From contig CM057059.1 of NCBI GenBank assembly GCA_029945375.1, forward strand, positions 434,001 to 498,000: 64,000 nt of DNA, given 5' to 3'. Both the position numbers and the translations under genes were made by a program. This stretch comes from Agaricus subrufescens (Eukaryota > Basidiomycota > Agaricomycetes > Agaricales > Agaricaceae). How positions within the stretch are numbered: position 1 is the first letter of the stretch; each line of letters begins with the position of its first letter. Below the pieces are notes generated by a model, which saw only the letters and a program-made list of their open reading frames with translations, made no database searches and was not told where the DNA came from. Shown here piece after piece: positions 46,641-59,631 of the stretch.

Positions 46641-49018
46641 ATGTACTATCCTCAGCAATCCCCCGGAATCAACCACAAGCTCGCGAATCCGCACGACCAG
46701 TCCCCGTGGTCCCGCCCGCACCACCCCATCCTCGTCCCGCCCGGCTCCCAGCCCCCCGTCGGCCCCCCGCCCCCGTCGCCCGGCTATGCACTCTACGCCA
46801 ACGGCGCAGTGAATCCCCTCCAGCACCATCCCGCCCACCACCCCCTCTCCCATCCCCTCCAGCACCACCACCACAACTCTCTCCCCCACTACCCCTCGCC
46901 ACCCAATGGCACATCCCTCCCCCAGCACCCGTACGCCCAGGGATCGCCTGTCGGCACCAATGGCCAGATCATGTCCCAGCACTGGCAGCAGCAGTTGCTT
47001 AAATGCGAGGTGCGTCCCCAACGGGTTCTTTTCGTTGTCTTTTTTTCCGCCTTTTTTTTTTCTTTGTTCATCTTTGGCTTAGATGGTTCGCTCCTCGCGA
47101 TCCCCCCACCACCGCGCTCGTGCAAACGCCATGGCTGCTCGATCTGTAACAAAGAACGCGATCACCATCGCAAATCCCAATAAACCCCCACCCGAGGTCA
47201 ATGGCGTATCCGGCGACTCTTCTCCCTTGTCCGCTGACGCTCATGGCGAAGGTTCTCCCTCCGCCACAAATCATTCGTCTGTAACCGCGGTTCCCGCCTC
47301 TATCATTCCCCGTCCCATCTCCATACGTCCTCCGGAAAATACTTGGACGTCGTTGGATATGGGAGGTGTTAATATCAAGAATCTACCTTCTACTTCCGGC
47401 CTCTTCTCATTCACTTTCCTTGTCACACTCTACCTCAATCACAACGCCCTCACGTCAATACCGCCGGAGATTGCCAAGCTACGACACCTCGAGCTACTCG
47501 ATTTGTCCGGCAACAACCTTACGTCCCTCCCACCCGAATTGGGAATGCTTACCCAGCTCAAGGAGTTGTATGTCTTTGACAATCATCTATCAACTCTTCC
47601 TCCGGAGGTCGGAAGTCTGCATCACCTTCTGACCTTTGGTGTCGAGGGTAATCCTTTGGACGCGACCCTGAAGTCCCTGGTGCAAAAGGATGGGACAGCG
47701 GCTCTCATATCTTATCTAAGAGACACAGGTCCTGTCCCTGCGCCTCCCCCTGAGCGAACTTGGAAATATCTCCTATCGCCGGTGGAGCAGGAAGCGCTCA
47801 TGAATGATCCAAACTCGGAAACTATCAGTGTGCTTTCTTACAACATCCTTTGTGAAAAGTATGCGACGGAACGGTTGTATGGCTATACACCCGCGTGGGC
47901 ATTGCTGTGGGACTACCGGAAGGAGTTGATCTTGAACGAGCTTCTAGGATCGGAGGCCGATTTCCTGTGTGTACAGGAAATGGATGTTGGGCAGTATGAG
48001 GAATATTTTTCTCAGCATCTGAGCTCGCGTGATTACACTGGCGTCTATTGGCCAAAGTCGAGGGCGAAGACCATGGACAATGACCAGGAACGGAGGCTTG
48101 TTGATGGGTGTGCCATATTCTACAAGACGTCCAGGTGCGTTTCTCTCTCTCTGAGCATTTGATCTGTTTCTCATCTCCATATAGATTCCAGCTTGTAGAA
48201 AAACAGCTCGTCGAGTTCAGCGCTGTCGCCATGCAACGACAAGACTTTAAGAAGACAGATGATATGTTCAATCGTGTTCTCGGCAAAGATCATATCGCTG
48301 TTGTCTGCCTCATGGAGGATAAGCAAACAGGAACCCGGTTCATCATCGCCAACACCCACATCCATTCTCATCCTGCATACCGTGATGTCAAGCTTGTTCA
48401 AGTGGCACTACTCGTGGAAGAGGTTGAGAAAATCGCCAATAATTTTGCCAAACTCTCTCCACGACCTCCACAACCACCGGGCGATGGGGAAAGCGACCCG
48501 CTGCCTACACGACCACCGCCCACGTATTCGGACGGAACGAAGATTCCGTTAATTATCGCCGGAGACTTTAACTCCGTGCCCGAGTCGGGTGTGTATGAGT
48601 TCTTGAGTAATGGAACCTTGGCGGCGGATCACCCTGATTTCATGTCGCATACGTACGGACGGTACACGTCCGAAGGTCCCCGGCACCGGCTCGGTCTGAA
48701 GAGTGCCAACTCGTCTCTGGGGATGAGCGAACAGCCGTTGACAAACCACACTCCGACCTTCCAGGGTACGATCGACTATATCTGGTATTCTACGGCCAAC
48801 CTTGGTGTGAACGCGGTGCTCGGAGAAGTAAACAAAGGGTATCTGGATAAGGTAGTAGGGTTCCCAAATGCCCATTTCCCTTCAGAGTGAGTTGCTACTT
48901 TCTTCTTCGCCTCATTTTCTTTGTTTCTAACCAGGAATGTAGTCATATCTGTCAAATCGCCGAGTTCCGTGTGAAGCACCCTAAGGATCAAGCGCCACGC
49001 ACGCCCAAGCTATCCTGA
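46641..49018 (+). CDS. CCR4: CCR4, deadenylase of the CCR4-NOT complex
   Basis: Exons include 46641-47009 or so, a long exon 47083-48134, and 48184-48887, then a last short one to 49018. The N-terminus is Pro/His/Gln-rich and disordered. A leucine-rich repeat region follows (LVTLYLNHNALTSIPPEIAK; LELLDLSGNNLTSLPPEL; LKELYVFDNHLSTLPPEV), which docks on the NOT complex scaffold. The EEP nuclease domain has SVLSYNILCEKYATERLYGY, ADFLCVQEMDVGQYEEYF, IIANTHIHSHP, IIAGDFNSVPESGVYEFL, FQGTIDYIWYSTANLGV and FPSDHI: the catalytic Asn, Glu, Asp/Asn and His of the family are all there. It removes poly(A) tails in cytoplasmic mRNA decay. In common with other fungal CCR4 proteins, the C-terminus is short after the final His motif. 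Confidence 0.95.
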
Positions 49019-49563
49019 TTAGTGGTCGCATTTGTCTTTTTTTCCTTTTGCCATTGCATTGATTGTACAGCTGCTCCTAGTCCGGTCATTTGTCCAGTAC
49101 TACGCTCTCTATCTTGGTTTTCTTCCTCCCTGCAAACCATTTCCTTGTAAACCTCCGCAAGTATATATTTCCACTTTACTTCCTGGACAATGGGCCACGC
49201 ACATATTAGTACATACATTCATACATACATATACTTGCTTGTTCTGATTGTGTCGTAACCTTTACCTTCTCCCCCCTCACCCCCATTCTCTGTGAAATTT
49301 GGCTTTTTGTGTTCATCTCTCTCTTTCTCGGTTTTTTTATTACTTCTTTCTGTTTCTCTTTCTTTGATTGTGTATTAGTCGGTTGTTCGTACTGTCTGTT
49401 TGTGCCAAGAAGAAAAGTTTCAAATCTGTCTAGTTTAATGTGGGATTGAATCGCGGTTATCGGACGATAAAGACGGATGATCTTTTTGATCGCATCAGCC
49501 GTTGACCTTTTACATGGAATGGAAAAGTTCTAGTGTCCTAACTAAACCTTTCTTACTACCACC
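49019..49563. other. Intergenic: CCR4 3' UTR and MVD1 promoter
   Basis: T- and C-rich, about 545 bp. No gene recognised. Confidence 0.5.
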
Positions 49564-50909
49564 ATGACCGTCTACCAGGCTACTGCGTCTGCACCTGTGA
49601 ACATTGCCTGCATCAAGTAAGTTGAGCCGCAAGGTTTGGTGTGGTGTTGGAGGATTGACTGAGCGACGCATATCAGATATTGGGGCAAGAGAGATACAAA
49701 GTTGATCTTACCCACGAACTCTTCACTTTCTGTCACCCTTGACCAAGATCATCTACGATCTACAACTACGTCGCGTGCAGATGCTTCGTTTTCTAAGGAC
49801 CGTTTGTGGCTCAATGGTAAGGAAGAAGAAATCAAGGACGGTGGAAGAATGTCGACTTGTATCCGCGAGATGAAGAGGTTGAGGAAGGAGGAAGTTGAGG
49901 ATAAGAATCCGAATGAACCCAAGGTTTGTCCGGTTTCTCTGAATTTATCTTCCTTTTTTTTTTGGGTTGACGAAATAATATAAAAAAACAGTTATCGACG
50001 TTCAATGTTCATATATGTTCGCACAACAACTTTCCAACTGCTGCTGGTCTCGCATCCTCCGCGTCTGGATTCGCAGCTCTAGTCTCCTCACTTGCGAATC
50101 TCTATGCTCTCCCAGTCTCCGCGTCTGATCTTTCTTTGATCGCTCGTCAAGGTTCAGGATCAGCTTGTCGCTCACTCTTTGGGGGGTTTGTAGCTTGGCA
50201 AATGGGATCAAACCCTACCGGAGTTGATTCACTCGCAGTTCAAGTTGCAGAACAATCTCATTGGCCGGATATTCACGCTCTTATATGTGTAGTCTCTGAC
50301 GACAAAAAGGGGACGTCGAGTACGAGTGGTATGCAACGTACAGTCGAAACTTCGGCATTACTTCAACATCGGATCAAGGAAGTTGTTCCTCGACGTATGG
50401 AGGAGATTTCTAAAGCGATTATGGAGAGGGATTTTGATGCGTTTGCGAGGGTTACGATGGCGGATTCGAATCAGTTTCATGCTGTGGCTTTGGATACGGA
50501 GCCGCCGATTTTCTATATGAATGATGTTAGTCGGGCGATTATTGGGTTGATTGTGGAGTATAATAGGGTTGGGGTTGAGGAGGGGAGGGGGTATAGGGCG
50601 GCGTATACTTATGATGCTGGACCGAATGCTGTGATTTATGCGCCGAAGGAGAATGTGAAGGAGATTGTGGAGCTTGTGGTTTCGTATTTCCCTCAGCAAG
50701 GGGGATCGTTCAAGGATAATTTTGGGTTGTTTGGAGGAGGACAGGTTGTTGGGAGGATTCCTGCTGGGTTTAATGAAAATGTGGCGAAGAGATTTGAGGT
50801 TGGGGCTGTTAAGGGGTTGATTCATACGCGTGTGGGTGATGGACCGAGGAAATTGGGAGATGGGGAGGCGTTGTTGAATGGTGAAGGTCTGCCTAAAAAT
50901 TTGGCGTAG
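49564..50909 (+). CDS. MVD1: Mevalonate diphosphate decarboxylase
   Basis: Three exons, about 400 aa. Start MTVYQATASAPVNIACIK, then YWGKRDTKLILPTNSSLSVT. LSTFNVHICSHNNFPTAAGL and ASSASGFAALVSSL form the GHMP phosphate-binding loop. RQGSGSACRSLFGGFVAWQM follows, then VVSDDKKGTSSTSGMQRTVE, with the catalytic Asp region, ADSNQFHAVALDTEPPIFYM and YTYDAGPNAVIYAPKENV. The enzyme uses ATP to convert mevalonate diphosphate to isopentenyl diphosphate, the last step of the mevalonate pathway to sterols. Length and motif order fit the family. The start codon follows an ACC context (ACCATGACC). Confidence 0.95.
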
Positions 50910-50988
50910 ATAATTTTTTGGTGAATCTTGCTGATGTATTACTACTACTGGTGTATAGGATCTTGGATACATTTTACTGATAGTCATG

Positions 50989-51895
<907 letters not shown>

Positions 51896-51988
51896 ACTTG
51901 GAGAGAGTCGATGTGATTTGACGGTCTGACTGCAATTAAACACATTACGTCATCACTTTCGCTTCTGCATTTCACCGTCAAAGCTGTA
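51896..51988. promoter_or_regulatory. 93-bp divergent promoter with a bZIP-like site
   Basis: Between NAT9 and the conserved unknown. TTACGTCA at 51945-51952 matches the ATF/CREB-type bZIP site. Functional use is inferred. Confidence 0.35.
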
Positions 51989-53033
51989 ATGTCCCTAGAC
52001 TCGACCCTTTCATCGAATTCCCCCAGACTTGCCAATCTTCGCACAAAACCACTCTCGCCCTCTCAGGAACGTCGTCTCGTTGCTTACCTAGACAATGAAT
52101 TCCTTCAGCTAACCCGGGGATTTAAAAAACGGTGCGGTGAACAATACTATATCTTTGTATGGTTGTTGAAATATACGATGTGGGGAACCTAGGATGGAAG
52201 GAACGACGATTGTACCCACTTTACACAAGTATATAACATATGCGCGCCGATTGTTGGTTTTCATTCTTCAAATACCTCCCGTTGATCCGTCGACGTCGCT
52301 AAGGATACAGTTTATGTTAAGGTTGACGGGGGACGTGCTTGGTGCTATTGTCGGATACAAGCTCTCACCGAGTACATTTTTATCCAACGGGAATGTCAAT
52401 GCCAAGGTCAATGGTGAAAGCAATGGGCATCAAAGAAGTGAGGACGAACGTGCGGACAGAAGAGAAGAAATGGAGCGTGAAGAGGATGAAGAACCAAGAG
52501 ATTATACTTCTGCGTTGAGAGAATTATTGGATTGGTTGGACGATTTGGATCAAGCTTGGCTGGCTGTGTTGCAAAGTCAAGTTTGGGACCCTGATGCTGG
52601 TGAGGGTGTCGATTTGGTTTTGGAGGTAGAGGTTGGGGATGGGGAGGACGGTGGTTCTGCAAGTGCGAATGGCGAAAATGGTGCTGCGAGTAGACAAACA
52701 TCGCTCAAGAGTACACCGATTAGCCAGACGGATATAACGAGGCTTCGGAGTTTGCTGGTTACAAGTATAGCGAATTTGGAAGAGTGGTTGAGTGACCCCG
52801 TTGGAGGCGGTCGCAGCAGCGCATCGGAGGCAAGAGCTGATGATGATGTTAGTGGAATGCTGGAACGACTAGGGGTTTTGGATGAATTTGATGACCTCTT
52901 TGGACGGACCATGGACTTTCTGTCTGGTTTTGGTGGTGGGTTTGCTCTTGAGCCAGAAACCATGGTAGAGGGGGACGATGAGGACGATGAGGACGCGGAC
53001 ATGGTTGAAGTCGCCACAAACGAATACTCATAA
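51989..53033 (+). CDS. Conserved fungal protein of unknown function
   Basis: Two exons, 51989-52131 and 52193-53033, 327 aa. The first part reads LSPSQERRLVAYLDNEFLQL, then TIVPTLHKYITYARRLLVFI and IPPVDPSTSLRIQFMLRLTG, which looks like a compact helical domain (about residues 1-110). A Glu/Arg-rich charged loop follows, then a helix LRELLDWLDDLDQAWLAVLQ, a Ser/Gly-rich acidic stretch, ITRLRSLLVTSIANLEEWL and an acidic C-terminus. I do not recognise the family. The alternating helical stretches and acidic tail suggest a soluble scaffold or complex subunit. No catalytic motif is visible. The short intron (61 nt) closes in phase. Confidence 0.72.
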
Positions 53034-53717
53034 TCAAGCTTAACTTGGTACGTATGCCTCATCTCTTTTTTTTTCAAAACATTTTGACTTGGCAGTACAG
53101 CATAGTCGCAGGTGATGCTTGTAACTATCTCGTTTTCACGCCATCAATCGATTATCGATTCTACAAATGCGAAACCAGCAAACCAGCCTTTTAACCACTA
53201 CCACGCTGATGTGAGTAGTACAGCATTTTGAAAGCATTATTTACCGACAGGGTTTTGCTGATCATCACCTACAGAACCCGCGGAAAATGAGAAAAGCATC
53301 TCGGATATTGAACTCATAGCTTTTATCCCCCGAGTGTGAAGTCTTCTTTGCCAGTCATGAACGTTGTCTAGTTCAGAACTGTAGACATCTCGCCAGGTTA
53401 TGTATTCCGATATTCAGGGAGAAACCTGTTTTAGTTTGTTATCTCGTATTCCAACATACTTGTGCATGGAAGGAAAGGGAAGTAGACATGATAAGGGCAG
53501 TAAGCCTACAAGAAGAAGACCATGTGCATGTCGTATAGGACACGACTCTTCCACTGCCTTTTGCTTAGATGCTATGGTCGGGGCAAACATATACATAATA
53601 TGTCGCGAGCGCTAATAGATAACACAGGTGCTCAGGGGTGTGATCAACCTGACGTCATGATCGTTATTCCGGTAGCGATTCTCACCAGAATTCGTGCCGC
53701 CGATTTTTCCTACCGCG
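53034..53717. promoter_or_regulatory. Intergenic: THI6 promoter with a CRE palindrome
   Basis: About 680 bp. TGACGTCA, a perfect CREB/ATF-type palindrome, is at 53650-53657, 61 bp before the THI6 start codon. No other gene or RNA element is clear. Confidence 0.45.
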
Positions 53718-55876
53718 ATGGCGAACATAAACTACTCCATTTATCTGGTGACAGGAAGAGAGTTACTGCCTCCGGGAAAGGTGAATTTCCCTATGTCTTA
53801 GAGGTTAAATGCGAAAGGCTAATCCCCTGATAGGATTATCTAGAATCTTTGGAAGAGGTGGGCACTATTATTACTCTTCCGTTGCTCTGATGGATAATCA
53901 CTCCTCGTAGGCGCTTCAAGGCGGGGTCACGGTTGTCCAGATTCGTGAAAAGAACACTGATACTGAAGAAGCGAGTAACCACTTCTCTTTTCTCACCTTA
54001 TCGGCTTGACCATTACATAGTTCATCCAAATTGCCAAAGCGTCGAAGACCCTATGTGACCGATACAACGTGCCTGTCCTAATTAACGATAGGGTCGACGT
54101 CGCCCTTGCGATTGACGCCGGTGGAGTACATCTTGGACAAACAGACATGACGGTTGCTCAAGCAAAGATCTTGTTACCGAAAGGCAGTATAGTCGGAGTC
54201 AGCTGTAACAACATCGAGCACGTCAAGAAAGCGATAGAAGATGGTGTTGATTATATTGGTATCGGTCCTGTCTGGGATACAAAAACGAAAGCTTTGACAA
54301 ACCCTATCATTGGCGTGCGGGGAGTGGGTCAGATGCTCGAGGCATTGGATGGAACGGACGTCAAAGCAGTGGCTATTGGTGTGGCTCAACCTTATTTCTT
54401 CGGACGTATGACGGCTTAGGATTGAATAGGTGGCATCAAAGCCAGCAATCTGCTGAGAACTCTACATGGCAGTGCCTCTTCCACAAGGCACCCCCTTGAT
54501 GGCGTCGCAGTCGTCTCTGAGATCATAGCATCCCAAGATCCGAGAGGAGCAGCCAGAAGACTAGCAGGTATAATGCAGGCATTTAGAGCGGACTTCGCAG
54601 CTATCCAAGGCTGGACCTTGGAGTCAAAACTATATGATCACAGTGTCCCACCTACTGCCGATAAAATTGTTGATCGCGTTGTTAAATTAATGGCAAAGGT
54701 TAGGGACTTGGGGCCGCTAGTACATCAGGTATGTGTATAGCCATAAGTTGACATAAAACATTCAGATAGTCCATGGTCAGATCACCAACAACGTTGTCGC
54801 CACTCAATCTGCCAACATCACCCTCGCGCTAGGAGCAAGCCCCATCATGGCTACCGCACCAGAAGAAATGGAAGATCTCGAACGTATTGTAGGGGCTGTT
54901 CTTATCAATATCGGCACGTTGACATCTTCGACTTTGGAAGGCATGCGAATGGCAGGTATGTCCGCAGTCATTTGTCTTTCTTTCTTCGTCATTCAATGTG
55001 AATGCGCCACTATTCGCGTGTCAGGGTTCCATGCAAATGCCTTCAGGAAACCTGTTGTTTTCGATCCCGTTGGTTTTGGTGCGAGCAAATTTAGAAAGGA
55101 ATCTGCTAGTGGTGAGGCTGAGTTTCTATTGACAAGTTTGATTTACATAACAGCTTTTCTGCCCTAGAACTTTTGAATACATACCAAGCAAGTGTGATCA
55201 AAGGAAATGCTGGAGAACTTGCTGCTCTGGCGGGCTCCGGAGAGGTGGGGCATCTGTTTTGAAAGTCCCGCGGATGTGCACTAACGAATCACTTTAAGGT
55301 CGAATCAAGGGGTGTTGATAGCGTTGGAGGCGGTTTCAAAGACCCTGTCAGCTTTGTGAGGCGACTATCGCGCAAAGAGCGTACGTAAATCAGCCCCTTT
55401 ACGCCAGGATACACCGAATAGGGAGATTACAGGAAGCATTGTGGTCTTGACGGGTCCCACGGATTATATATCAGATGGAAAGATTGTTGTGTCTTTGAAA
55501 AATGGCCATGAATATCTGGGCAAGATCACGGGTTCTGGTTGCATCGTTGGCAGCTCCATAGCGTCTTATTGTGCTGCAGCTTCCGCCGTGGCTTCGGAGG
55601 AGGGATACCTGTCGAATGCGGAGGATAGTCTCGTGAGAGGAGATATGCTTTTGGGTGCTATTGCTGGGTTAGTCTTTCCTGGATTTCTAATTCGGGGCTT
55701 GATACTGAATAGTTGGATACAGTGTTTTAGTTTTAACTATTGCTGCTGAGATCGCAGTCAAGAAAGATTACGTTCGGGGACCTGGAACTTTTCTGGGTGG
55801 ATTAATCGACGCATTATGGACGCTGACTGCGGATGATGTTGTCCGGAGGGCCAAGGTCATAGTGGAAACCTGTTGA
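53718..55876 (+). CDS. THI6: THI6, bifunctional thiamine-phosphate synthase / hydroxyethylthiazole kinase
   Basis: Exons 53718-53780, 53834-53857 (24 nt), 53911-53970, then 54021 onward; total about 540 aa. N-terminal ThiE half: SIYLVTGRELLPPGK, DYLESLEE, ALQGGVTVVQIREKNTDTEE, FIQIAKASKTLCDRYNVPVL, INDRVDVALAIDAGGVHLGQ, KGSIVGVSCNNIEHV, DYIGIGPVWDTKTK and KAVAIGGIKASNLL. C-terminal ThiM half: GPLVHQITNNVVATQSANIT, LALGASPIMATAPEEMED, INIGTLTSSTLEGM, KPVVFDPVGFGASKFR, VIKGNAGELAALAG, VVLTGPTDYISDG and KITGSGCIVGSSIA. The two activities couple HET phosphorylation with HMP-PP to make thiamine phosphate. The intron after DTEE begins with GC instead of GT (53971-54020). A CRE palindrome lies upstream. 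Confidence 0.93.
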
Positions 55877-57151
55877 AAAAGATTCTAATATAAAAGGAGA
55901 AATTATGAAATCATACTCATCCGTCGGCTTTGACTCTTCTGAGTGGAAGCTTTGATGCGAGCTTGCCGGGGAAAGATCAGCGACGTTTGATATCCCGGGA
56001 AGTCAGGGAAGGCAGAGGAATGTGGGGAACTATTTGCAACGGGTGCATAGGAGCTCGAGAGTAAGCTGGGAACATATCGTATATATGCTGATTCAACTCG
56101 CTTGGAGTTTAGTAAGTCTGCGTTGTTGATTTCACCTAAACTATATGCAGGTATTGTTTTATACCGGTATCAATCATGGGACCGTGATTGAGGGTATGTT
56201 ATCCCACTTTTTCTTCTTCTTCGAAATGCCACTTACAAGCCTGTACTTCCAAAGTTACGCACTAGTTACCGACTTGATTATATAATCGACGGATCGTCCA
56301 TCAATTGATCAACGTCAACCATCAACTTTCAACGTTCTATGGAATCCACCCTTTGAAAACCAATGCTCGTAACTTCGCCAAAGCTTCGCGAATTGAGCGC
56401 AGAAAAAAAGACTATAGAAGGAGATAAAGCTTATGATATACAAAGTATATATTGACGGCTACAGCCGAATGCACCTAGGATACTCTCGGCATAACCAATT
56501 TCAAATGCCCCGGACAATTACGAAAACTGGCTACTGTCGATCGGTCGAGGACCACGGAGGTACGTAAAATATTTGCTAAATCGCCCCCCACACTGATGAT
56601 CGATTTCCCTAGTGTGTACCTTAATAGTCGAAAACGATGAGACAGAGTTTCAGGAAGCTCGAGCAACACGACAGGTTTTTGGTTAGACGGAAACCTTCTT
56701 AGGGTATAAGTGATGCTCCTTTCCTAATCGATGGACTAATCTCCGGGCTTTATAGTGATCATTGGCTTGTACAATTATTCCAGTGACCAATAAGGATCGC
56801 TATTTATTTTGTTGGGACTCCTATCTCACTTTGAGCTCCCACGGGACGGCCGGGCTTTTGTTGGTGGATGTCGCTGCAGGTTCCAAATCTATATAGTTCA
56901 CTCTCAGGTTTATTCTCGCCACATTTTCGTCTCGCACCAGCGGAGGCCCTCCTCACGGATTGTTTCGTGCGCTAAGGACCAAGGACTGGTAGGGCGATTT
57001 TGATTTGGTGAGGGCACTAAATTGTCTCCTGACTTTTTTTTTCTCACCGCCGATCGTTGTATTCTCTAGGAATTTTTTTTCTCTCTCTCTCTCTCTTTGC
57101 TTTTGAAGAGACTCGGACAACGAAGTTGAAAACATTGTCACATATACCCAA
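55877..57151. other. 1.3-kb intergenic region
   Basis: No gene recognised. The right end holds the promoter and 5' leader of the next gene, including a T8(CT)8 pyrimidine tract (57073-57096). No tRNA-like or snoRNA-like pattern was evident by eye. Confidence 0.45.
57081..57096 (+). repeat. (CT)8 microsatellite in a pyrimidine tract
   Basis: Eight CT units preceded by eight T residues, 56 bp upstream of the start at 57152. CT-rich tracts before the start are common in fungal promoters and leaders. Confidence 0.8.
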
Positions 57152-59631
57152 ATGCAAAACTTTACGATAAGAGTCGATGATACCTCGCCTATTCTTCAGT
57201 ATTCGCCACATTGGGTTTCGGCGATACCACAGGAGAATGTGGACCTTTCTTAGTGAGTTCTGGTTATGAGGGGTGGGTGAACACGGGAAAATTGACACTT
57301 CTTTGGTAGTTATTTCCAGAATACCGTCACATATACCAATGTCAGCCAAGCGAACGTCACTTTTGAATTCTGGGGCAATAGTATCCAGATTTTTGGCAGT
57401 AAAAATCAAAATCATGGAGAGTTTGAAGTACGGATTGATGATCGGGTGTTTGACTCGTTGAGTAGTCATTCGAATGCACCGGCTATGTATCAACAGCGGC
57501 TGTTTGAGAAAAGTGGGCTTTCGAGTGGGAAACACAAGGTGGTTTTGACGAATATGCAGGAGCGGAGAGTTTTTGATATTGATTTCGTGACGTGGGAGAC
57601 AGTTATGGATGGTGGTGATGACATTCTTCTGCTCCACACAATTGTGGATGGTAATCAGGCCATTGTGTATTCTGGCTCATGGGATACCAACCCCAGTCAA
57701 CCCGGCACTTTCTTAGGTGGAACAGGACAGTAAGTGTATCCATCATATTGACTCAACAAAGTTGCCTTAACGATTGGTAGTGAAACGATGCAGCCTGGGT
57801 CATCTTTAGAATTCACTTTCACCGGGCCCGCCGTGGCTATTTATGGACCAGTTGATCCCAACGGTGCACCATACACGGTCCAGGTTGATAACTCGACTCT
57901 ACAGAACTATTCGTCTCATTCCTCACGATATGTCCCGCAATCGCTCTTATTTTTTCAAAGTGACATGAGCCTCGACGAACATACTGTCAGGGTTACGCAT
58001 GCGGGCACGGATTCAAATGAAAACAAGACGTTGGCCTTTGACTTTATGAATATTTACTCTCCATCGACTTTCAAAATCAGGTTTGATTTAGTTTATGTGC
58101 TTTTTTTCTCCGTGTTTGTTAATATAAATCTTGGTTTAGTACGGTGTCCGTTAAAAGTGGGATGACAAGTTCCACAATAGCGGCTATCATTATGGGGATA
58201 ATCGTTGGCTTGCTGCTCATTTTTATAGCCATGATTTATTTCATCAATCGAGCGAAGAAACTGGGTCAATTTGGATTCAATATATTCAGTTGGAAGAGCC
58301 GGAAATCTAATAGCAAGACTGAAGTTGCTAGAAGGGTACGGAGAGAGGATGTTACGGAGGGATTTGAGTTGGATGGGGGAGGATATGCGGCTGTGATGAC
58401 ATCGGAGGCGAGGACCGGAAGGAATGAGTAAGTGATAAATACCTTGATTCTTGGTTGTTTCTGATTTTTTGTTTTTCAACCTAGACTGGGGATCGCAAGG
58501 AGTGCAGTTAGGACTGCGACTAGGAGTGCGGCTAGTGTGACTTCGAGGGATGACTCTGAAATGGGGCTGATCAGCATAACACCGCGTCGAAATGAAACTT
58601 CGGAAATTGGAGCGAGCCCGGCGAGACCTAGCAATAATAATAAACACAGGTGGTCGTTCTCGGGATTGTCGGTGTTGAACCAACCTTTGGTGATACCCAA
58701 GACTTCGATGGGTATTATTGGGGTGGGTGGTGCTACTCAACAGTTGAATCTTCCTTCGGGACAACATGGAGGGCAGAGGAATTTTTCGGCGATTTCAGCG
58801 TCTGTGCCTGTGAGTTAATTTGTGAATTGGTTTTTTTTTGTGTTCAACAAATTGATTGTTATTAAGATACCGTTACCACCTGGGTTGGCAAGGGCCAGTG
58901 GTAGTGCTTTGGAGGATTCAAAACGGAAACGTCGGGAGACTGTACTTTCGTGGAAACCGGAACCGGAGGATGCTCAGGCTCCGCCTTCAGAGGTGCCTCC
59001 GCCTCTACCATTGCCGGAGGTATCCCAGCCCGGATCAGAGGAATCTCATCTTCTAAAAGGAGGAGTGAGAACACCCTCTGATTCTTTGGCTGCAGATTCA
59101 AGGATTTCTAGACATGAATCTGATGTTTTGGAAGAGCCATTACCGTCTTTGAGGGTCCATTCGTATGGGTCTGAGGGGTCTCTTCCGCTGAGATCTGGTT
59201 TGTCGGAATCGGATGGGCTGGTTCCTCCTCTTCCTTCTCCTTCGGCAAGATCAAGTTTGTCTATTGGTCAAGCGGATTTGTTGCTTCATCGAATTCCGAC
59301 TATGCCGGGGTCGCCATTGGGATTTGGAGGAGGTATAATACCGATGGCTACGGGTACGACAGCGACGATTGAGACGTCGGAGTTGCTTACTTCAACTAGC
59401 GGACCGAGAAGTGAGGGGTCGTCTAGGAGTTTTGAGATGTCACCGTCGAGACATAGTTTGTATAGTGGTGGTGGGATGAGTCCGAGATCACCGCGAGAAA
59501 GACCTAGAAATGCGGGGAGTATTTTGGGTCCGAGGATGAGGACGCAGAGGACGCCTCCACCGAATTATAAACGTAGGGGAATGGGTGAGTCGACTGGGGG
59601 AGATGGGAAGGATGAGGGGGAGGGTTTGTGA
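57152..59631 (+). CDS. Single-pass membrane protein with tandem jelly-roll-like ectodomains
   Basis: Five or more exons, about 730 aa. N-terminus TIRVDDTSPILQYSP, then YFQNTVTYTNVSQANVTFEF and WGNSIQIFGSKNQNHGEFEV, then RIDDRVFDSL: one sandwich-like unit. The second: QAIVYSGSWDTNPSQPGTFL, LEFTFTGPAVAIYGPVDPNG and YTVQVDNSTLQNYSS. Then one TM helix (SSTIAAIIMGIIVGLLLIFI, about residues 310-330) and a cytoplasmic tail rich in Ser, Pro, Arg and Gly, including LPPPLPLPEV- and TPPPNYKRRG-like stretches. This layout, and the VDD-x-SP start (here IRVDDTSP; VDDASP in the other), is shared with the gene at 2570-6997. N-glycosylation sequons in the ectodomain support an outside location. No signal peptide is seen. 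Function unknown; a sensor or receptor-like role is inference. The short N-terminal exon junction (TA, then T) rebuilds Tyr. Confidence 0.82.

Noticed and set aside
53600..53717. A thiamine pyrophosphate riboswitch before THI6
   Set aside because: The AACCTGA-like stretch is followed by a CRE palindrome, not by the conserved TPP-binding core; I cannot fold a matching aptamer.
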